From a virus, in the IMG/VR virus record IMGVR_UViG_3300027792_000065, positions 1 to 20,474 of that record: a stretch of DNA of 20,474 nucleotides; one strand, 5' to 3'. Shown here piece after piece: positions 7,027 through 15,044 of the stretch. Numbering within the stretch: position 1 is the first letter of the stretch; each line of letters opens with the position of its first letter. A program made the position numbers and the translations under genes. The notes under the pieces are model-generated. The model was given only the letters and a program-made list of their open reading frames with translations. It searched no databases and had not been told where the DNA came from.

Positions 7027-8892
7027 TTATATTTCTATTTCCTCAGCATCACTCCAAGTTTTTTCTGTCATCTTACAACTGACTTCCATGGGTATTTTAA
7101 TTATATTTTTATCAATGTCTGTCATGCACTTTGAAACACCGTAAATTATTTCTTGGATATGTTTCTTTTCTGTTTTTTTAATAGATATAATTAATTCATC
7201 ATGAACTGTTAAAACCATTTTAATTAACTTCTTCCAATCGGTTTTTATATACTTGTAAACATTCCGTTCACCATCTTTAAGTATATCCGCAGCGGTTGAT
7301 TGAATAACTGCGTTTGACAAGACATACGGTTTATATGGATTTGCATATAACTTTCTACCATACGGAGTTCTAATAAACCCGTCTTTCATTACCTGTTTAA
7401 TTGTTTCTTTCGTGTAGTTAAATATCTTTGGTAGTTTTATACCATAGTTTATATACCCCGGTTCTAGAACCGGTCTTGGTAAATTTAATGTTTTACATAG
7501 TTTAATAAGTTTTGCTCCATACGCAATTGCGAACTGTCCATTCTTTGCCGCATCCCTTAATAACTTTTTAGTTCGTTTAAAAGCCTCTTGTCTACTTATC
7601 TTTCCACTTACAAAATCATTATAAATATTTTCACTTATTTTATAAAGGTTATCTATGCAGGTGCCCTCGTTCGTAAACAGGTCTCCAAAAAATACTTCCG
7701 CTGCATACGTATGAGGGTCACCGGTATTGTTTACAATAAAGTCATAATATATTTCTTCTTTTGTAACCTCGGTTATTAAACGTATTTCTATACCTTTATA
7801 ATCAAATAGTAACCATAGCTCTCCAGTGTCTGGAATAAAGCATAAGCGATTATTTACAGGGTATAGGTTTTTTAAAGCTTCTTTTTTCTGTACATTATGA
7901 AGGTTTGGTTTACTTGAACTCTGCCTTCCTGTAACTGCTTCATTCTGTTTAATAGTAGTATGGATTTTACCGTATCGTAAATAGTCCTGAAGATAGGAGT
8001 TTAATATTGCAATACTATTTTGATACGTTCTCCATTTAATAATCAAGTCAAGTATTTTTAGATTTGGATATCGTGCCTTGTATTCTAATAAAGCATCCTT
8101 GTCTTGTACGGGCATCCCTGTCTTAGTTTTTCCAAGTATAGGTAAATTATACTTATTAAATAAAATTTCGTGTACTTGTATTTCAGAATGTAAATTAACA
8201 AAGCCTCCGAGATATTTATATGTATCTAATTGAGTCTGCTTAAATTTATTTGAGGTCTCTTGTAATAACCTTTCTGTATTAGGAACCGAAAGATTAATTC
8301 CATTTCGTTCCATATCAACTGTAACTTTAATTAAATTAATTTCCCTGTTATATACAGAAAGTAATTGTTTGTCTTTACAGATTTCTGGGTAAAATAAATT
8401 ATTCACGACACAGCTTCGAACGGCATCATTATATTGATATGTATCAAAAAGATCTACCGGAACTTTATCGTACCCATATTTTGATCCAATTCTAGAAACT
8501 TGTTTATCCGTCTCATCAAATTGATGGGTGTTACAATATTTATTAACAAGGTAGTCCAGCCCATGCCGAACCTCTATATTAAAAAGTATCTGCGACATTA
8601 ACATAGTACAACCGAGCGGCATATTAACAGATCCATAAAAATTTTCGCAGAAAAAAGTATAATCGAATTTAATATTATGACCAACCTTTACAAGTGAATC
8701 ATCCCTAAGAACCTGATCGATTGTCGAATAGTAATCTTGGTCTCTATCAATCCTGTTAATTATTAACTCCCTTTTATAAGCTATACAATAAGCAAAGACT
8801 GTATCACCATAGAAGGGACGTAGACCCGTAGTCTCGACGTCAATGATACAAGTATTAGATGGTAAACAAAGCGGTTTAATAGGCTTATACAT
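7027..8892 (-). CDS. Family A DNA polymerase with 3'-5' exonuclease domain
   Basis: 621 aa replicative polymerase of PolA type without the 5' nuclease domain. Proofreading motifs: Exo I D18/E20 (DVETTG), Exo II around N73-D77 (GHNIKFD), Exo III Y152-D156 (YQYND). Polymerase motifs: TGRQSSS at 321-327; motif A D364 in DYKGIEIR, where DYSQIELR is usual, so the S-Q pair is replaced by K-G; motif B R446-x3-K450-x3-F454-x3-YG; motif C HDE at 564-566. Phe at the O-helix position matches E. coli Pol I. All catalytic residues are present, so it should be active in both functions. Unusually for this genome, no Shine-Dalgarno precedes the ATG at 8892; instead there are short repeats and a hairpin. Confidence 0.95.
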   Translation of the reverse strand: MYKPIKPLCLPSNTCIIDVETTGLRPFYGDTVFAYCIAYKRELIINRIDRDQDYYSTIDQVLRDDSLVKVGHNIKFDYTFFCENFYGSVNMPLGCTMLMSQILFNIEVRHGLDYLVNKYCNTHQFDETDKQVSRIGSKYGYDKVPVDLFDTYQYNDAVRSCVVNNLFYPEICKDKQLLSVYNREINLIKVTVDMERNGINLSVPNTERLLQETSNKFKQTQLDTYKYLGGFVNLHSEIQVHEILFNKYNLPILGKTKTGMPVQDKDALLEYKARYPNLKILDLIIKWRTYQNSIAILNSYLQDYLRYGKIHTTIKQNEAVTGRQSSSKPNLHNVQKKEALKNLYPVNNRLCFIPDTGELWLLFDYKGIEIRLITEVTKEEIYYDFIVNNTGDPHTYAAEVFFGDLFTNEGTCIDNLYKISENIYNDFVSGKISRQEAFKRTKKLLRDAAKNGQFAIAYGAKLIKLCKTLNLPRPVLEPGYINYGIKLPKIFNYTKETIKQVMKDGFIRTPYGRKLYANPYKPYVLSNAVIQSTAADILKDGERNVYKYIKTDWKKLIKMVLTVHDELIISIKKTEKKHIQEIIYGVSKCMTDIDKNIIKIPMEVSCKMTEKTWSDAEEIEI

Positions 8893-9037
8893 AAGTTTAA
8901 ACAGGGTTTTTAATGGGTTTTTAAATAGGTTTATACGCCATTACAGGCTGTTACAGGGAAGGAGGGAAATACAGCCAACCTTGTCCGGGTTTTTGCTGTA
9001 TATCCCTTAAACCTTCCCTATTAAAGCGGCATCCCGA
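8893..9037 (-). promoter_or_regulatory. 145-bp structured gap upstream of DNA polymerase
   Basis: On the plus strand, arm 8956-8975 pairs with arm 8995-9018. GGGAAGG pairs with CCTTCCC, and 12 of 13 bases of the inner stem pair, with a 4-nt bulge. The loop contains its own AACC/GGTT stem (8977-8980 with 8988-8991). No U-tract follows on either strand, so it is not a simple terminator. Closer to the gene are two TTACAGG repeats 10 bp apart (8941, 8951), two perfect GGGTTTTTAA repeats 11 bp apart (8904, 8915; plus-strand reading) with a weaker third, and a GTTTAAAC palindrome (8895-8902). Candidate roles are a translational operator, an RNA processing site or a replication origin; none is proven. 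Confidence 0.6.
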
Positions 9038-10360
9038 CTACTGTTTATCTATAATCAGGTGTCCAAGACCAAGTCTGGTTAAGAACTGTTTCTGCTTTGC
9101 ATCCAGGGTAGACTTCAAAAATTCGTACTGGGAAAGGTATTTTGCAATTACCTTTTCATTACGATAGTTTTTGACGATGTCCTTTACTTCTGAAATCTCC
9201 TGAGTCTTGCAGAACTTTTCCAGTTCCTTGTCAGACAGTATTCCAGGATTCTTAAGGTTTTCTTCTGATCCTTCACTCTCTGCCTTTGCTTCACTTTTGG
9301 AAAGGAGTGTTTTTAATGCCTTTACGAGCGGGACTCTGGCAAGTAAATCAAAACCTTTTATCCGTTTGTGATACCCGTTCTTTTTGCAAAATGCCTTTAA
9401 TTCCGGGAATGGCATTTCTTCAATATCCGGGTCGGCCACTGCCTCCGCTTCATCGTCTTCAGGTGCATCTTCAACCGTATCCTCAGCCGTATCTTCAGTT
9501 GCATCCACCGACTCGACATCACTGGAAGGTAATGCTTCAAGGATTGCTTCCCGAATCTTTTCATCATCCCAGGACTTCATTACCTGAATGGAAAGCTGAT
9601 TATCCTTTATAAAGGTTTTCAGTTCTGTCCTGTCCATGCCTTGCAAAGAATCCGATAGAGACGGCTCTTCTACTTCGGGGGTTTCTGCTTCCGGTTCATC
9701 CACTTGTCCTGGTTCTGCAGCGGGTTCATTCTCGCGTATTTTATTACGGATGTCGTCGTCACTCCAGTTTTTCATTACGACAACCTCTAACCCGTTTTCT
9801 TTAATGTAGTTTTTCAATTCGGTTCTATCCATGCCGTCAAACGCGTCGGTTCCATCTTCTGCTTCCCCGGTATCTTTCGAACCAGTATCAACCCCGTCTT
9901 CATCAGGACTCCACGGTTTATATGCCTTTACTTCTGGGTAACTACTGTCTTCTTTTTCTTTTACTGAAACGATGCAAAACATATCGGTCTTGTTTATAAC
10001 CGAGAGCATCTCGGATAGAAGATCTGCCGATAAACCGTTGTCCGGTATTTCTGCACCTATTGTAGACAGGAATGAAAAAAAGTATGACTGACCTCCGGCA
10101 TTATGGAGCCACATAGTATCGCCGAAAAGAACACGGTCACGATACTCTTCATCGAGAATAATCCATTTTGGTTTGACGACCGGTTTACCAGCGACGACTC
10201 CAGGTTCAAGTGACTTGAGCTTGGCATGATACTTTCCGTCCGGCATTGTTTCCCGGTTCTTGAAATTTTCTTCGAACAGTTTTTTTGCTTCGACATACGT
10301 CGCCTTCGCATCTTTGTTGAGAAGCTTAATCATCTCAACAGGTAACTTCACTTTACTCAT
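9038..10360 (-). CDS. ssDNA-binding-like protein (DUF669-like) with repeated HeH/SAP-like segments
   Basis: 440 aa. Residues about 35-150 (DGKYHAKLKSLEPG, then VVKPKWIILDEEYRDRVLF) resemble DUF669-type phage proteins, which accompany Sak4-like ATPases and are thought to bind ssDNA. The rest is modular: a near-repeat at 176-212 and 241-277, each starting GMDRTELK and containing VMK(N/S)W, then looser related segments near 312-352 and 376-412. They are separated by very acidic linkers rich in E, D, A and P. The repeats look like small helix-extension-helix or SAP/LEM-type DNA-binding units. Start ATG 10360 shares a base with the stop of the ATPase gene (TAATG), showing coupling. The acidic linkers could act as an SSB-like tail for recruiting partners. 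Confidence 0.7.
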   Translation of the reverse strand: MSKVKLPVEMIKLLNKDAKATYVEAKKLFEENFKNRETMPDGKYHAKLKSLEPGVVAGKPVVKPKWIILDEEYRDRVLFGDTMWLHNAGGQSYFFSFLSTIGAEIPDNGLSADLLSEMLSVINKTDMFCIVSVKEKEDSSYPEVKAYKPWSPDEDGVDTGSKDTGEAEDGTDAFDGMDRTELKNYIKENGLEVVVMKNWSDDDIRNKIRENEPAAEPGQVDEPEAETPEVEEPSLSDSLQGMDRTELKTFIKDNQLSIQVMKSWDDEKIREAILEALPSSDVESVDATEDTAEDTVEDAPEDDEAEAVADPDIEEMPFPELKAFCKKNGYHKRIKGFDLLARVPLVKALKTLLSKSEAKAESEGSEENLKNPGILSDKELEKFCKTQEISEVKDIVKNYRNEKVIAKYLSQYEFLKSTLDAKQKQFLTRLGLGHLIIDKQ

Positions 10361-11142
10361 TACTTCTTCTCCTTTGAAATTGAATAGGTTGTTTTGGAAA
10401 CTTTTGGCTTTAATAACTTATTGTTAAAAGCCGACTCGAAATTACGATACCCTTCTTTTTGATTTTTGCCCATTGGAATATCAATAATAGGTGTTCCATC
10501 AGGATATTTAAATTTACCTACGACTTGACTTCCAGCGTCTAATCCATCGTCACCGGCGATTGTTAAAATTCTGGATCCGTCTATGTCATAGTGAAAGTAA
10601 CCTATAACATTTACGGCTCCTGGATAATAGCTGTTTGCCTGTTTGCTTAAGTCTACCCTGATTTTAGTTTCTTCTATCCCATGCCGTTTCGTAGTTACTT
10701 CTTGAGAATGAGCAAGAACAATAATTCCCTTTCCTAATGCAAAGAGCTCATTGTTTACTTTCTCGAACTCGTTCCTTATAACTGCCCACGTAACACCACG
10801 ATCTTCCGGCATTTCTTCGACTCCAAGCTCTGAAAGAATCCAGTTATAACAATACTGATAAGCACCACCACCAGTATCGATAACGATAGTATCATACGGG
10901 CAATTTGATTTTAGAGAACTGACTGCCGTTTTGAAAGTATTCCAACTTTCCATATAAGCATAATTAATTGGGAGTGCTTTGTAATTATGTTCAAACATTA
11001 AAAACACGGGATTTTTGAACTCCGATGCAAAGCAAGTCTTCCCTATCTTTCGTGCTCCATGGATAAGATAAGTATACTTATTCAAATCGGTTTCCGGTAT
11101 GTTCTTTTTGAAAAGAATACTGGTTACTAATTTAGTCGCCAT
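10360..11142 (-). CDS. Sak4-like / AAA_24 phage recombination ATPase
   Basis: 260 aa RecA-core ATPase. Walker A is GARKIGKT (29-36) and the likely Walker B is TIVIDTGGG (85-93), followed by a VLAHSQEV strand suited to a sensor. This matches the phage nucleotide-binding AAA_24 family that includes Sak4, a single-strand annealing or RecA-like recombination factor working with an SSB. The start at 11142 is chosen because GGAAGGAGGTG stands 6-8 bp upstream; an in-frame start at 11196 would extend deeper into the exonuclease gene. The neighbours (Cas4-like nuclease before, DUF669-like protein after) form the expected recombination set. Confidence 0.85.
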   Translation of the reverse strand: MATKLVTSILFKKNIPETDLNKYTYLIHGARKIGKTCFASEFKNPVFLMFEHNYKALPINYAYMESWNTFKTAVSSLKSNCPYDTIVIDTGGGAYQYCYNWILSELGVEEMPEDRGVTWAVIRNEFEKVNNELFALGKGIIVLAHSQEVTTKRHGIEETKIRVDLSKQANSYYPGAVNVIGYFHYDIDGSRILTIAGDDGLDAGSQVVGKFKYPDGTPIIDIPMGKNQKEGYRNFESAFNNKLLKPKVSKTTYSISKEKK

Positions 11143-12109
11143 ATTTATCACCTCCTTCCAGTTCGGTATAAAATTTATTTGATTGTTTGTACCCATTTAA
11201 AATATTAGTTACACAACTATTTATATGATCACAATAATAACCGGTATGACAACTCGTTTCGTTTCTAAATATAGATAACTTACCGGTCATCAATGCCTTC
11301 ATTTCTTTTACCTTTGCATCGACCTGTAAATCGAAATTTATCTGTTCTTTCTTTGTAAATAGGTGGGGGATTCGAACATAGTAATGTTCTGGATCATGTT
11401 TTATTTTACTTGTAAGATCATCAATTATTATTTTTGATTTGACGGGCTTTTTGTTTTTCTTACCTGGAGATGGATTTCGAATAATATCATAAATAATTTT
11501 AAAACAAGGTAAGTCATAATCTTTAGAAATAGACGTAGTATAGAATAAGCACTGTAAATCAAGCGGGAGCGCTTCCTCAATACCCTCATCTACCCTTCCT
11601 TTTAATTTGTGTTCCATCAAATCCAGTTCGTTTTTATTTGAAGATTGAAAAATAAGATCTATCTTGCCGACCCGATTATAACCATTGTATGGAACTGTAA
11701 ATTCATGTTCGGGCTTGATTATCTTTTTTTTCAGATCCACTTTACCCCATTTATTAATATACCCCAAAGCAATTACTTCCAGGATCTGTATACTTAACTC
11801 CAATTCATCATCACTAATATACATTTCATCCAGTTCTTTTTTATGTGTCTGTAAAGACTTTATATAAGCCCGTTTAATATCTGATAATCCAGGCAAGGTA
11901 TTTTTTTTAATAAATTGAAAATAACTTAATAGAAAGTCATGGAACAATGTTCCTCTATAAGCAGTTTTTTTACCGACCCGTTTGAATCGGTTCATCCGAA
12001 TCAAAAATGCAATCCTACATTTTGTATATGTACTCAATAAACCTTGACTCACTCCTGGGTCAGTAAAAGAAAATTCTGGAAAACGTAAATCGGATAATTT
12101 AATAATCAT
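11132..12109 (-). CDS. PD-(D/E)XK exonuclease, Cas4/AddB-like with probable Fe-S cluster
   Basis: 325 aa. The nuclease core shows GTLFHDF with H57, GKIDLIF with D151, then the E167-x-K169 pair (MEHKLK) and Q186 in the LDLQCLFY helix, the order found in RecB-family nucleases. C31 lies ahead of the core and C287, C293, C299 follow it, a split four-cysteine arrangement like the [4Fe-4S] cluster of Cas4 and AddB, although the C-terminal spacing (x5, x5) is not the standard one. It probably resects DNA ends for the adjacent Sak4-like ATPase. ATG 12109 overlaps the glycosylase stop as ATGA. No CRISPR array is present, so a Cas role is not indicated. Confidence 0.85.
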   Translation of the reverse strand: MIIKLSDLRFPEFSFTDPGVSQGLLSTYTKCRIAFLIRMNRFKRVGKKTAYRGTLFHDFLLSYFQFIKKNTLPGLSDIKRAYIKSLQTHKKELDEMYISDDELELSIQILEVIALGYINKWGKVDLKKKIIKPEHEFTVPYNGYNRVGKIDLIFQSSNKNELDLMEHKLKGRVDEGIEEALPLDLQCLFYTTSISKDYDLPCFKIIYDIIRNPSPGKKNKKPVKSKIIIDDLTSKIKHDPEHYYVRIPHLFTKKEQINFDLQVDAKVKEMKALMTGKLSIFRNETSCHTGYYCDHINSCVTNILNGYKQSNKFYTELEGGDKYGD

Positions 12110-12615
12110 TCAAAACCTCTAAATATTCTATTTAGTTTATATTGGTTTGTAATATATTCCGGAGAACAAAAACCACCTCTTCGTAAAATATAAGCTGGGT
12201 GCTGAATCCTATATTTCGATGGAAATAGTAAATGGTAAAAATTATAAGAAACTTCACCAACATAAATAATATTTCGCGGGTTTACCCGCTGTATTATTTT
12301 TTTAACCTTTGGTTGACAATAGTAAACTTCGGTTGATGTCGGTGCCCGATTCTCACCATAATAGTCATCTGTCGGGCGACAAAGAACTGCGTTAATAAAA
12401 AATACTTTTATATGTAAATCCTTAGAAGCCGTTTCTATCATTGTCCGTAAAAGCTTTCCACTGCTTCCAATAAAAGGAATACCATCTTCATCTTCATCTT
12501 TGCCTGGAGCTTCACCAAAAAATAAAAAATCAGGATTAAGATCACCCGACCCCTGTACTATACTCTTTCGATACTGACATAGTTTACAATCAGTACAATT
12601 ATTTTTTGTTGCCAT
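12106..12615 (-). CDS. Uracil-DNA glycosylase, family 4-like
   Basis: 169 aa; removes uracil from DNA at the start of base excision repair. FFGEAPGKDEDEDGIPFIG (33-50 region) is the family 4/5 catalytic and uracil-binding loop, INAVLCRPTD (74-83) and the HP at 139-140 are the other conserved blocks. Cysteines C7, C10, C13 at the N-terminus with C79 and C100 fit the four-cysteine [4Fe-4S] cluster of family 4 enzymes. The C-terminus is slightly short compared with cellular enzymes. A phage uracil glycosylase argues against a genome with uracil in place of thymine. It overlaps the upstream zinc-ribbon gene by 17 bp. Confidence 0.88.
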   Translation of the reverse strand: MATKNNCTDCKLCQYRKSIVQGSGDLNPDFLFFGEAPGKDEDEDGIPFIGSSGKLLRTMIETASKDLHIKVFFINAVLCRPTDDYYGENRAPTSTEVYYCQPKVKKIIQRVNPRNIIYVGEVSYNFYHLLFPSKYRIQHPAYILRRGGFCSPEYITNQYKLNRIFRGFE

Positions 12616-12889
12616 AAACCCGTTCCCCTATTACAATGTAACTATTACTATCACCGACCTGATGGATTGTACCTGACAACATAACTGTATATTTATGTTT
12701 TGTACTATACGAATGAGCTTTACTTTCTACTTCTTCCCACTGGGTAATAAAATTACAATCACGGCTTCTACACCATGCATGATCACCATTACCCCAGAGT
12801 CTATTATGACACACTGGACAGGCAAGGCTTATCGCTAAAATCCAGTATTTACTTCTTTCCGCTTGTCGTATTAAATAGATTGAGTCCAT
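12599..12889 (-). CDS. Zinc-ribbon hypothetical protein
   Basis: 96 aa. C24-x2-C27 (CPVCHN) and C40-x4-C45 (CRSRDC) form a small zinc ribbon like those in phage and tRNA/DNA-binding proteins; the second half is a beta-rich segment (YTVMLSGTIHQVG). Specific function unknown. The ATG at 12889 has AGGA at a rather long distance (about 10 bp) and overlaps the resolvase gene by 41 bp, so the true start could differ, but no better initiator with a ribosome binding site is visible before the first CxxC. It belongs to the same overlapping gene string. Confidence 0.65.
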   Translation of the reverse strand: MDSIYLIRQAERSKYWILAISLACPVCHNRLWGNGDHAWCRSRDCNFITQWEEVESKAHSYSTKHKYTVMLSGTIHQVGDSNSYIVIGERVYGNKK

Positions 12890-13328
12890 TTAAGGCTATT
12901 CCTATTGCATCATATTCATGACTTGTTAAATTTTTACCGGGAAGGTAGAATTTTTTATTTTCGACAATACTGTCCACCCTCGCTTTGACAAGACTATCAT
13001 CCATAGTGCCTTTCCATATTGGATTGACTAAAAAACTATGACGAACGAATTTTTTAATTCTTTCATTTATTAATATACTTTCCGTAATAATTATATCCAG
13101 TTTATGGGTCGTTGCGGCCATGATAGAAATCGGCGAATTATAAATCCTATACCCTTCGATAAATACTATACTCTTTTTTAGATCAGCTATTTTTGAACAG
13201 GTTGAAATTACTGTATCAACAAATAAATCCATGGAGCCAGAATATTTGACAACCTCGGTAATGATTTTGTTTGGCTGGATAATTATTGCAATGCCTGTAT
13301 TTTTACCTGGATCAATTCCAATAACCAT
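12849..13328 (-). CDS. RuvC-like Holliday junction resolvase
   Basis: 159 aa, the normal size for RuvC-fold resolvases, which cut four-way junctions made during recombination and replication. The RNase H-fold motifs are in place: GIDPGKNTG with D6, FIEGY with E58, and HEYDAIGIAL with H137 and D140. SPISIM after the second motif and the basic segment around residues 90-110 fit DNA binding. Start ATG 13328 lies 1 bp beyond the helicase stop with AGAGGG upstream, inside the end of the helicase gene. Phage resolvases of this type trim branched DNA before packaging. Confidence 0.85.
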   Translation of the reverse strand: MVIGIDPGKNTGIAIIIQPNKIITEVVKYSGSMDLFVDTVISTCSKIADLKKSIVFIEGYRIYNSPISIMAATTHKLDIIITESILINERIKKFVRHSFLVNPIWKGTMDDSLVKARVDSIVENKKFYLPGKNLTSHEYDAIGIALNGLNLFNTTSGKK

Positions 13329-13329
13329 C

Positions 13330-14598
13330 TTATCCCTCTTTAATTAAAGTATACTTCTTAATAAGACTTTGCATTGTTTTACTTTCAGATAAATTTTTTT
13401 TATGCGCTTTGTAAATATCTTCATCTATTGTATCTTTGCGAAGTAAATAAATGCAATGAGTATCTTTCCCATACATTACCAAACGATCAACCGCTTGTTT
13501 AAAAAGCCGTAAAGAATACGGAAGGCTATAGAATACAACAGTATTGTAGTGAGAAAGATTTCCACCCATAGAAAAGGAATGAGGATTAATTACAATACTT
13601 CCTCTATGGTTTTCAACGAGGTGGCGTCGAGTCTTTACGTTTACACTTCCATCTATAAATGGTATATTTAAATACTTTGCTATTGTACGTACTTCAATTT
13701 TAAAACATGCAAAAATGACAATTGGTTTACAGGCAAGCTCTTTTAGTTTGTTAAGTTTCAATTTATCTATATTAATATCAAATATAAAACCACCACAGAG
13801 TAACCGATACCATTGCATCATTACGGTTACCCAGATTGTTTGTTTGTATATTTCTTTAAAGATCAATTCGTATTTATAAAGAAGGTTGTTTTCCAGAGTT
13901 ATAAATATTTGAGATTTATCTACAATGACTGTTTCATAGGTAGTCTTTTTAAAGCCTGGAATATCCGCTCGTTTTAATGTATATGTATACTTTGACAATA
14001 TACGAGCGAAGGCTTCTTTTTTGTTTTTTCGTAGTATCCATTTAAATGCAGGTTTATAGAAATACCTTTTTAAAAACCCATAGTAATTACTTCCGAAGAT
14101 TTCACTGGATAAAAATCGTAGAGGCGAAAAGTAATTAGTAGGGTGGAGTATATCGAACGTTCCGGACAAAATATATTTGTGCTGCACTGCATCTCCAAGT
14201 GAGATATAATACTTTGTAACCTTTGCTTTTGGGTTTTTAATGGTATCAGATTCATCCAAAATAATGCAGCTCCATTCTACATTATATAATTCTTCTGGTA
14301 TTGTTCTATAGGCTTCATAGTTCGTTATAAACCACCGATGATACTGTAACAAGGCTTTTACCCGCTTCTCTGTATTGCCTTCTAATATCTGTATATCGCT
14401 TTGTTTAAAATCCGTCAAAGCCGTCTTCCAGGACAATACAGCACTGTAAGGTGTTACTATAAGTACGGGGAACGTTCCCTTCCGTAAAACGGCTCTAATA
14501 GCTACATAAGACTTTCCTACCCTTTGCTCCATAAAGAGAGCAGGTATGCATGTACTGTTACAATACAGGTCGGCTTCCGTTTGATAGTTATATTGCAT
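13330..14598 (-). CDS. SNF2/SF2-like helicase
   Basis: 422 aa from ATG 14598 (425 aa if TTG 14607 is used). SF2 motifs in order: Q-like NYQTEAD at the start; motif I MEQRVGKS, a degenerate form of EMGLGKT; motif Ia LIVTPYSAVLSW; motif II LDESD in place of DEAH; motif III SGTF; then in the C-terminal half VIFACFK, a motif V-like SMGGNLSHYNTVVFY and a motif VI-like FKQAVDRLVMYGK. This is the compact SNF2-like helicase found in many phage replication modules. No Shine-Dalgarno is visible, and the ATG falls only 8 bp past a strong hairpin with a U-tract. This suggests unusual initiation or regulated read-through. Confidence 0.85.
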   Translation of the reverse strand: MQYNYQTEADLYCNSTCIPALFMEQRVGKSYVAIRAVLRKGTFPVLIVTPYSAVLSWKTALTDFKQSDIQILEGNTEKRVKALLQYHRWFITNYEAYRTIPEELYNVEWSCIILDESDTIKNPKAKVTKYYISLGDAVQHKYILSGTFDILHPTNYFSPLRFLSSEIFGSNYYGFLKRYFYKPAFKWILRKNKKEAFARILSKYTYTLKRADIPGFKKTTYETVIVDKSQIFITLENNLLYKYELIFKEIYKQTIWVTVMMQWYRLLCGGFIFDINIDKLKLNKLKELACKPIVIFACFKIEVRTIAKYLNIPFIDGSVNVKTRRHLVENHRGSIVINPHSFSMGGNLSHYNTVVFYSLPYSLRLFKQAVDRLVMYGKDTHCIYLLRKDTIDEDIYKAHKKNLSESKTMQSLIKKYTLIKEG

Positions 14599-14605
14599 AA
14601 AACGC

Positions 14606-14642
14606 AAAAAGGGAGAAGGCTGTTTTGCCTTCTACCCTTTTT
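14606..14642 (-). terminator. Strong hairpin terminator before helicase gene
   Basis: Minus-strand arms AAAAAGGGTAGAAGGC and GCCTTCTCCCTTTTT pair over 15 bp with one bulged T and loop AAAACA. The 3' arm ends in five T, followed by GCGTTTT. The A-rich 5' side makes it potentially bidirectional. It follows the 102-aa gene (stop at 14673) and ends 8 bp before the helicase ATG. Confidence 0.85.
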
Positions 14643-14672
14643 CCATAAAAGGTAATTGCGAAAGGTAGTTTG

Positions 14673-14981
14673 CTATTCCTGTACGAAAGTTTTGAACCGA
14701 CGAGCCCACCTGATACCGCTATTAACAAACCGCTCACTCACTTCGATATTTTTTGCAGCGACCATCTCACGAATGTTTGCAGGGTCTTTCTCGATATTGT
14801 TCCAGATCGTCTTGAGCGCCCGTAACCGCTCCTGAACCTTTTCTTCATGCTCTTCCATCCCCTCCGGCTCTTCCTGCTCAATAATTTTACCCTTTTTTAC
14901 TGTACCCTTTCCTTGCACTGCCGGGAGCACTTTACCCTTCTTAACTTCTTTTGCTGTCTCGATTGCCTTCCTGATTGCCAT
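14673..14981 (-). CDS. Hypothetical helical protein
   Basis: 102 aa, not recognised. The first third is basic (KEVKKGKV, KGTVKKGK), followed by an acidic helix (EQEEPEGMEEHEEKVQERL) and a conserved-looking C-terminal helical part with IREMVAAKNIEVSERFVNSG and IRWARRFKTF. This could be a small DNA- or protein-binding module. AAAAGGAG precedes the ATG at 14981. It is the first gene after the promoter at about 15.05 kb and is followed at once by a strong terminator, so it probably has its own abundant short transcript. Confidence 0.7.
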   Translation of the reverse strand: MAIRKAIETAKEVKKGKVLPAVQGKGTVKKGKIIEQEEPEGMEEHEEKVQERLRALKTIWNNIEKDPANIREMVAAKNIEVSERFVNSGIRWARRFKTFVQE

Positions 14982-15013
14982 ACCGAACTCCTTTTGTTTT
15001 GTTTATTGGTTTT

Positions 15014-15030
15014 GCCCGTAACGGGCTTTT
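15014..15030. other. GC-rich hairpin in leader of 102-aa gene
   Basis: GCCCG and CGGGC arms with a TAA loop on the plus strand, followed by TTTT. As RNA on the minus strand it sits near the 5' end of the transcript from the promoter at 15045-15073, about 15-20 nt from the predicted start, and could protect the mRNA. On the plus strand it has a weak terminator look. Confidence 0.5.
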
Positions 15031-15044
15031 AATGGTATGATATA

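Noticed and set aside
9286-9612. Plus-strand open frames of 67 and 108 codons
   Set aside because: Mirror images of the acidic repetitive linkers of the ssDNA-binding-like gene; no ribosome binding site and low-complexity translation.
11360-11385. TTCGAATCCC-like tRNA T-loop sequence (minus strand)
   Set aside because: It lies inside the PD-(D/E)XK nuclease reading frame and no T-stem, anticodon arm or acceptor stem can be formed around it.
11132-12109. Cas4-like nuclease as part of a CRISPR-Cas locus
   Set aside because: No repeat-spacer array and no other cas gene is present; the neighbours are phage recombination genes.
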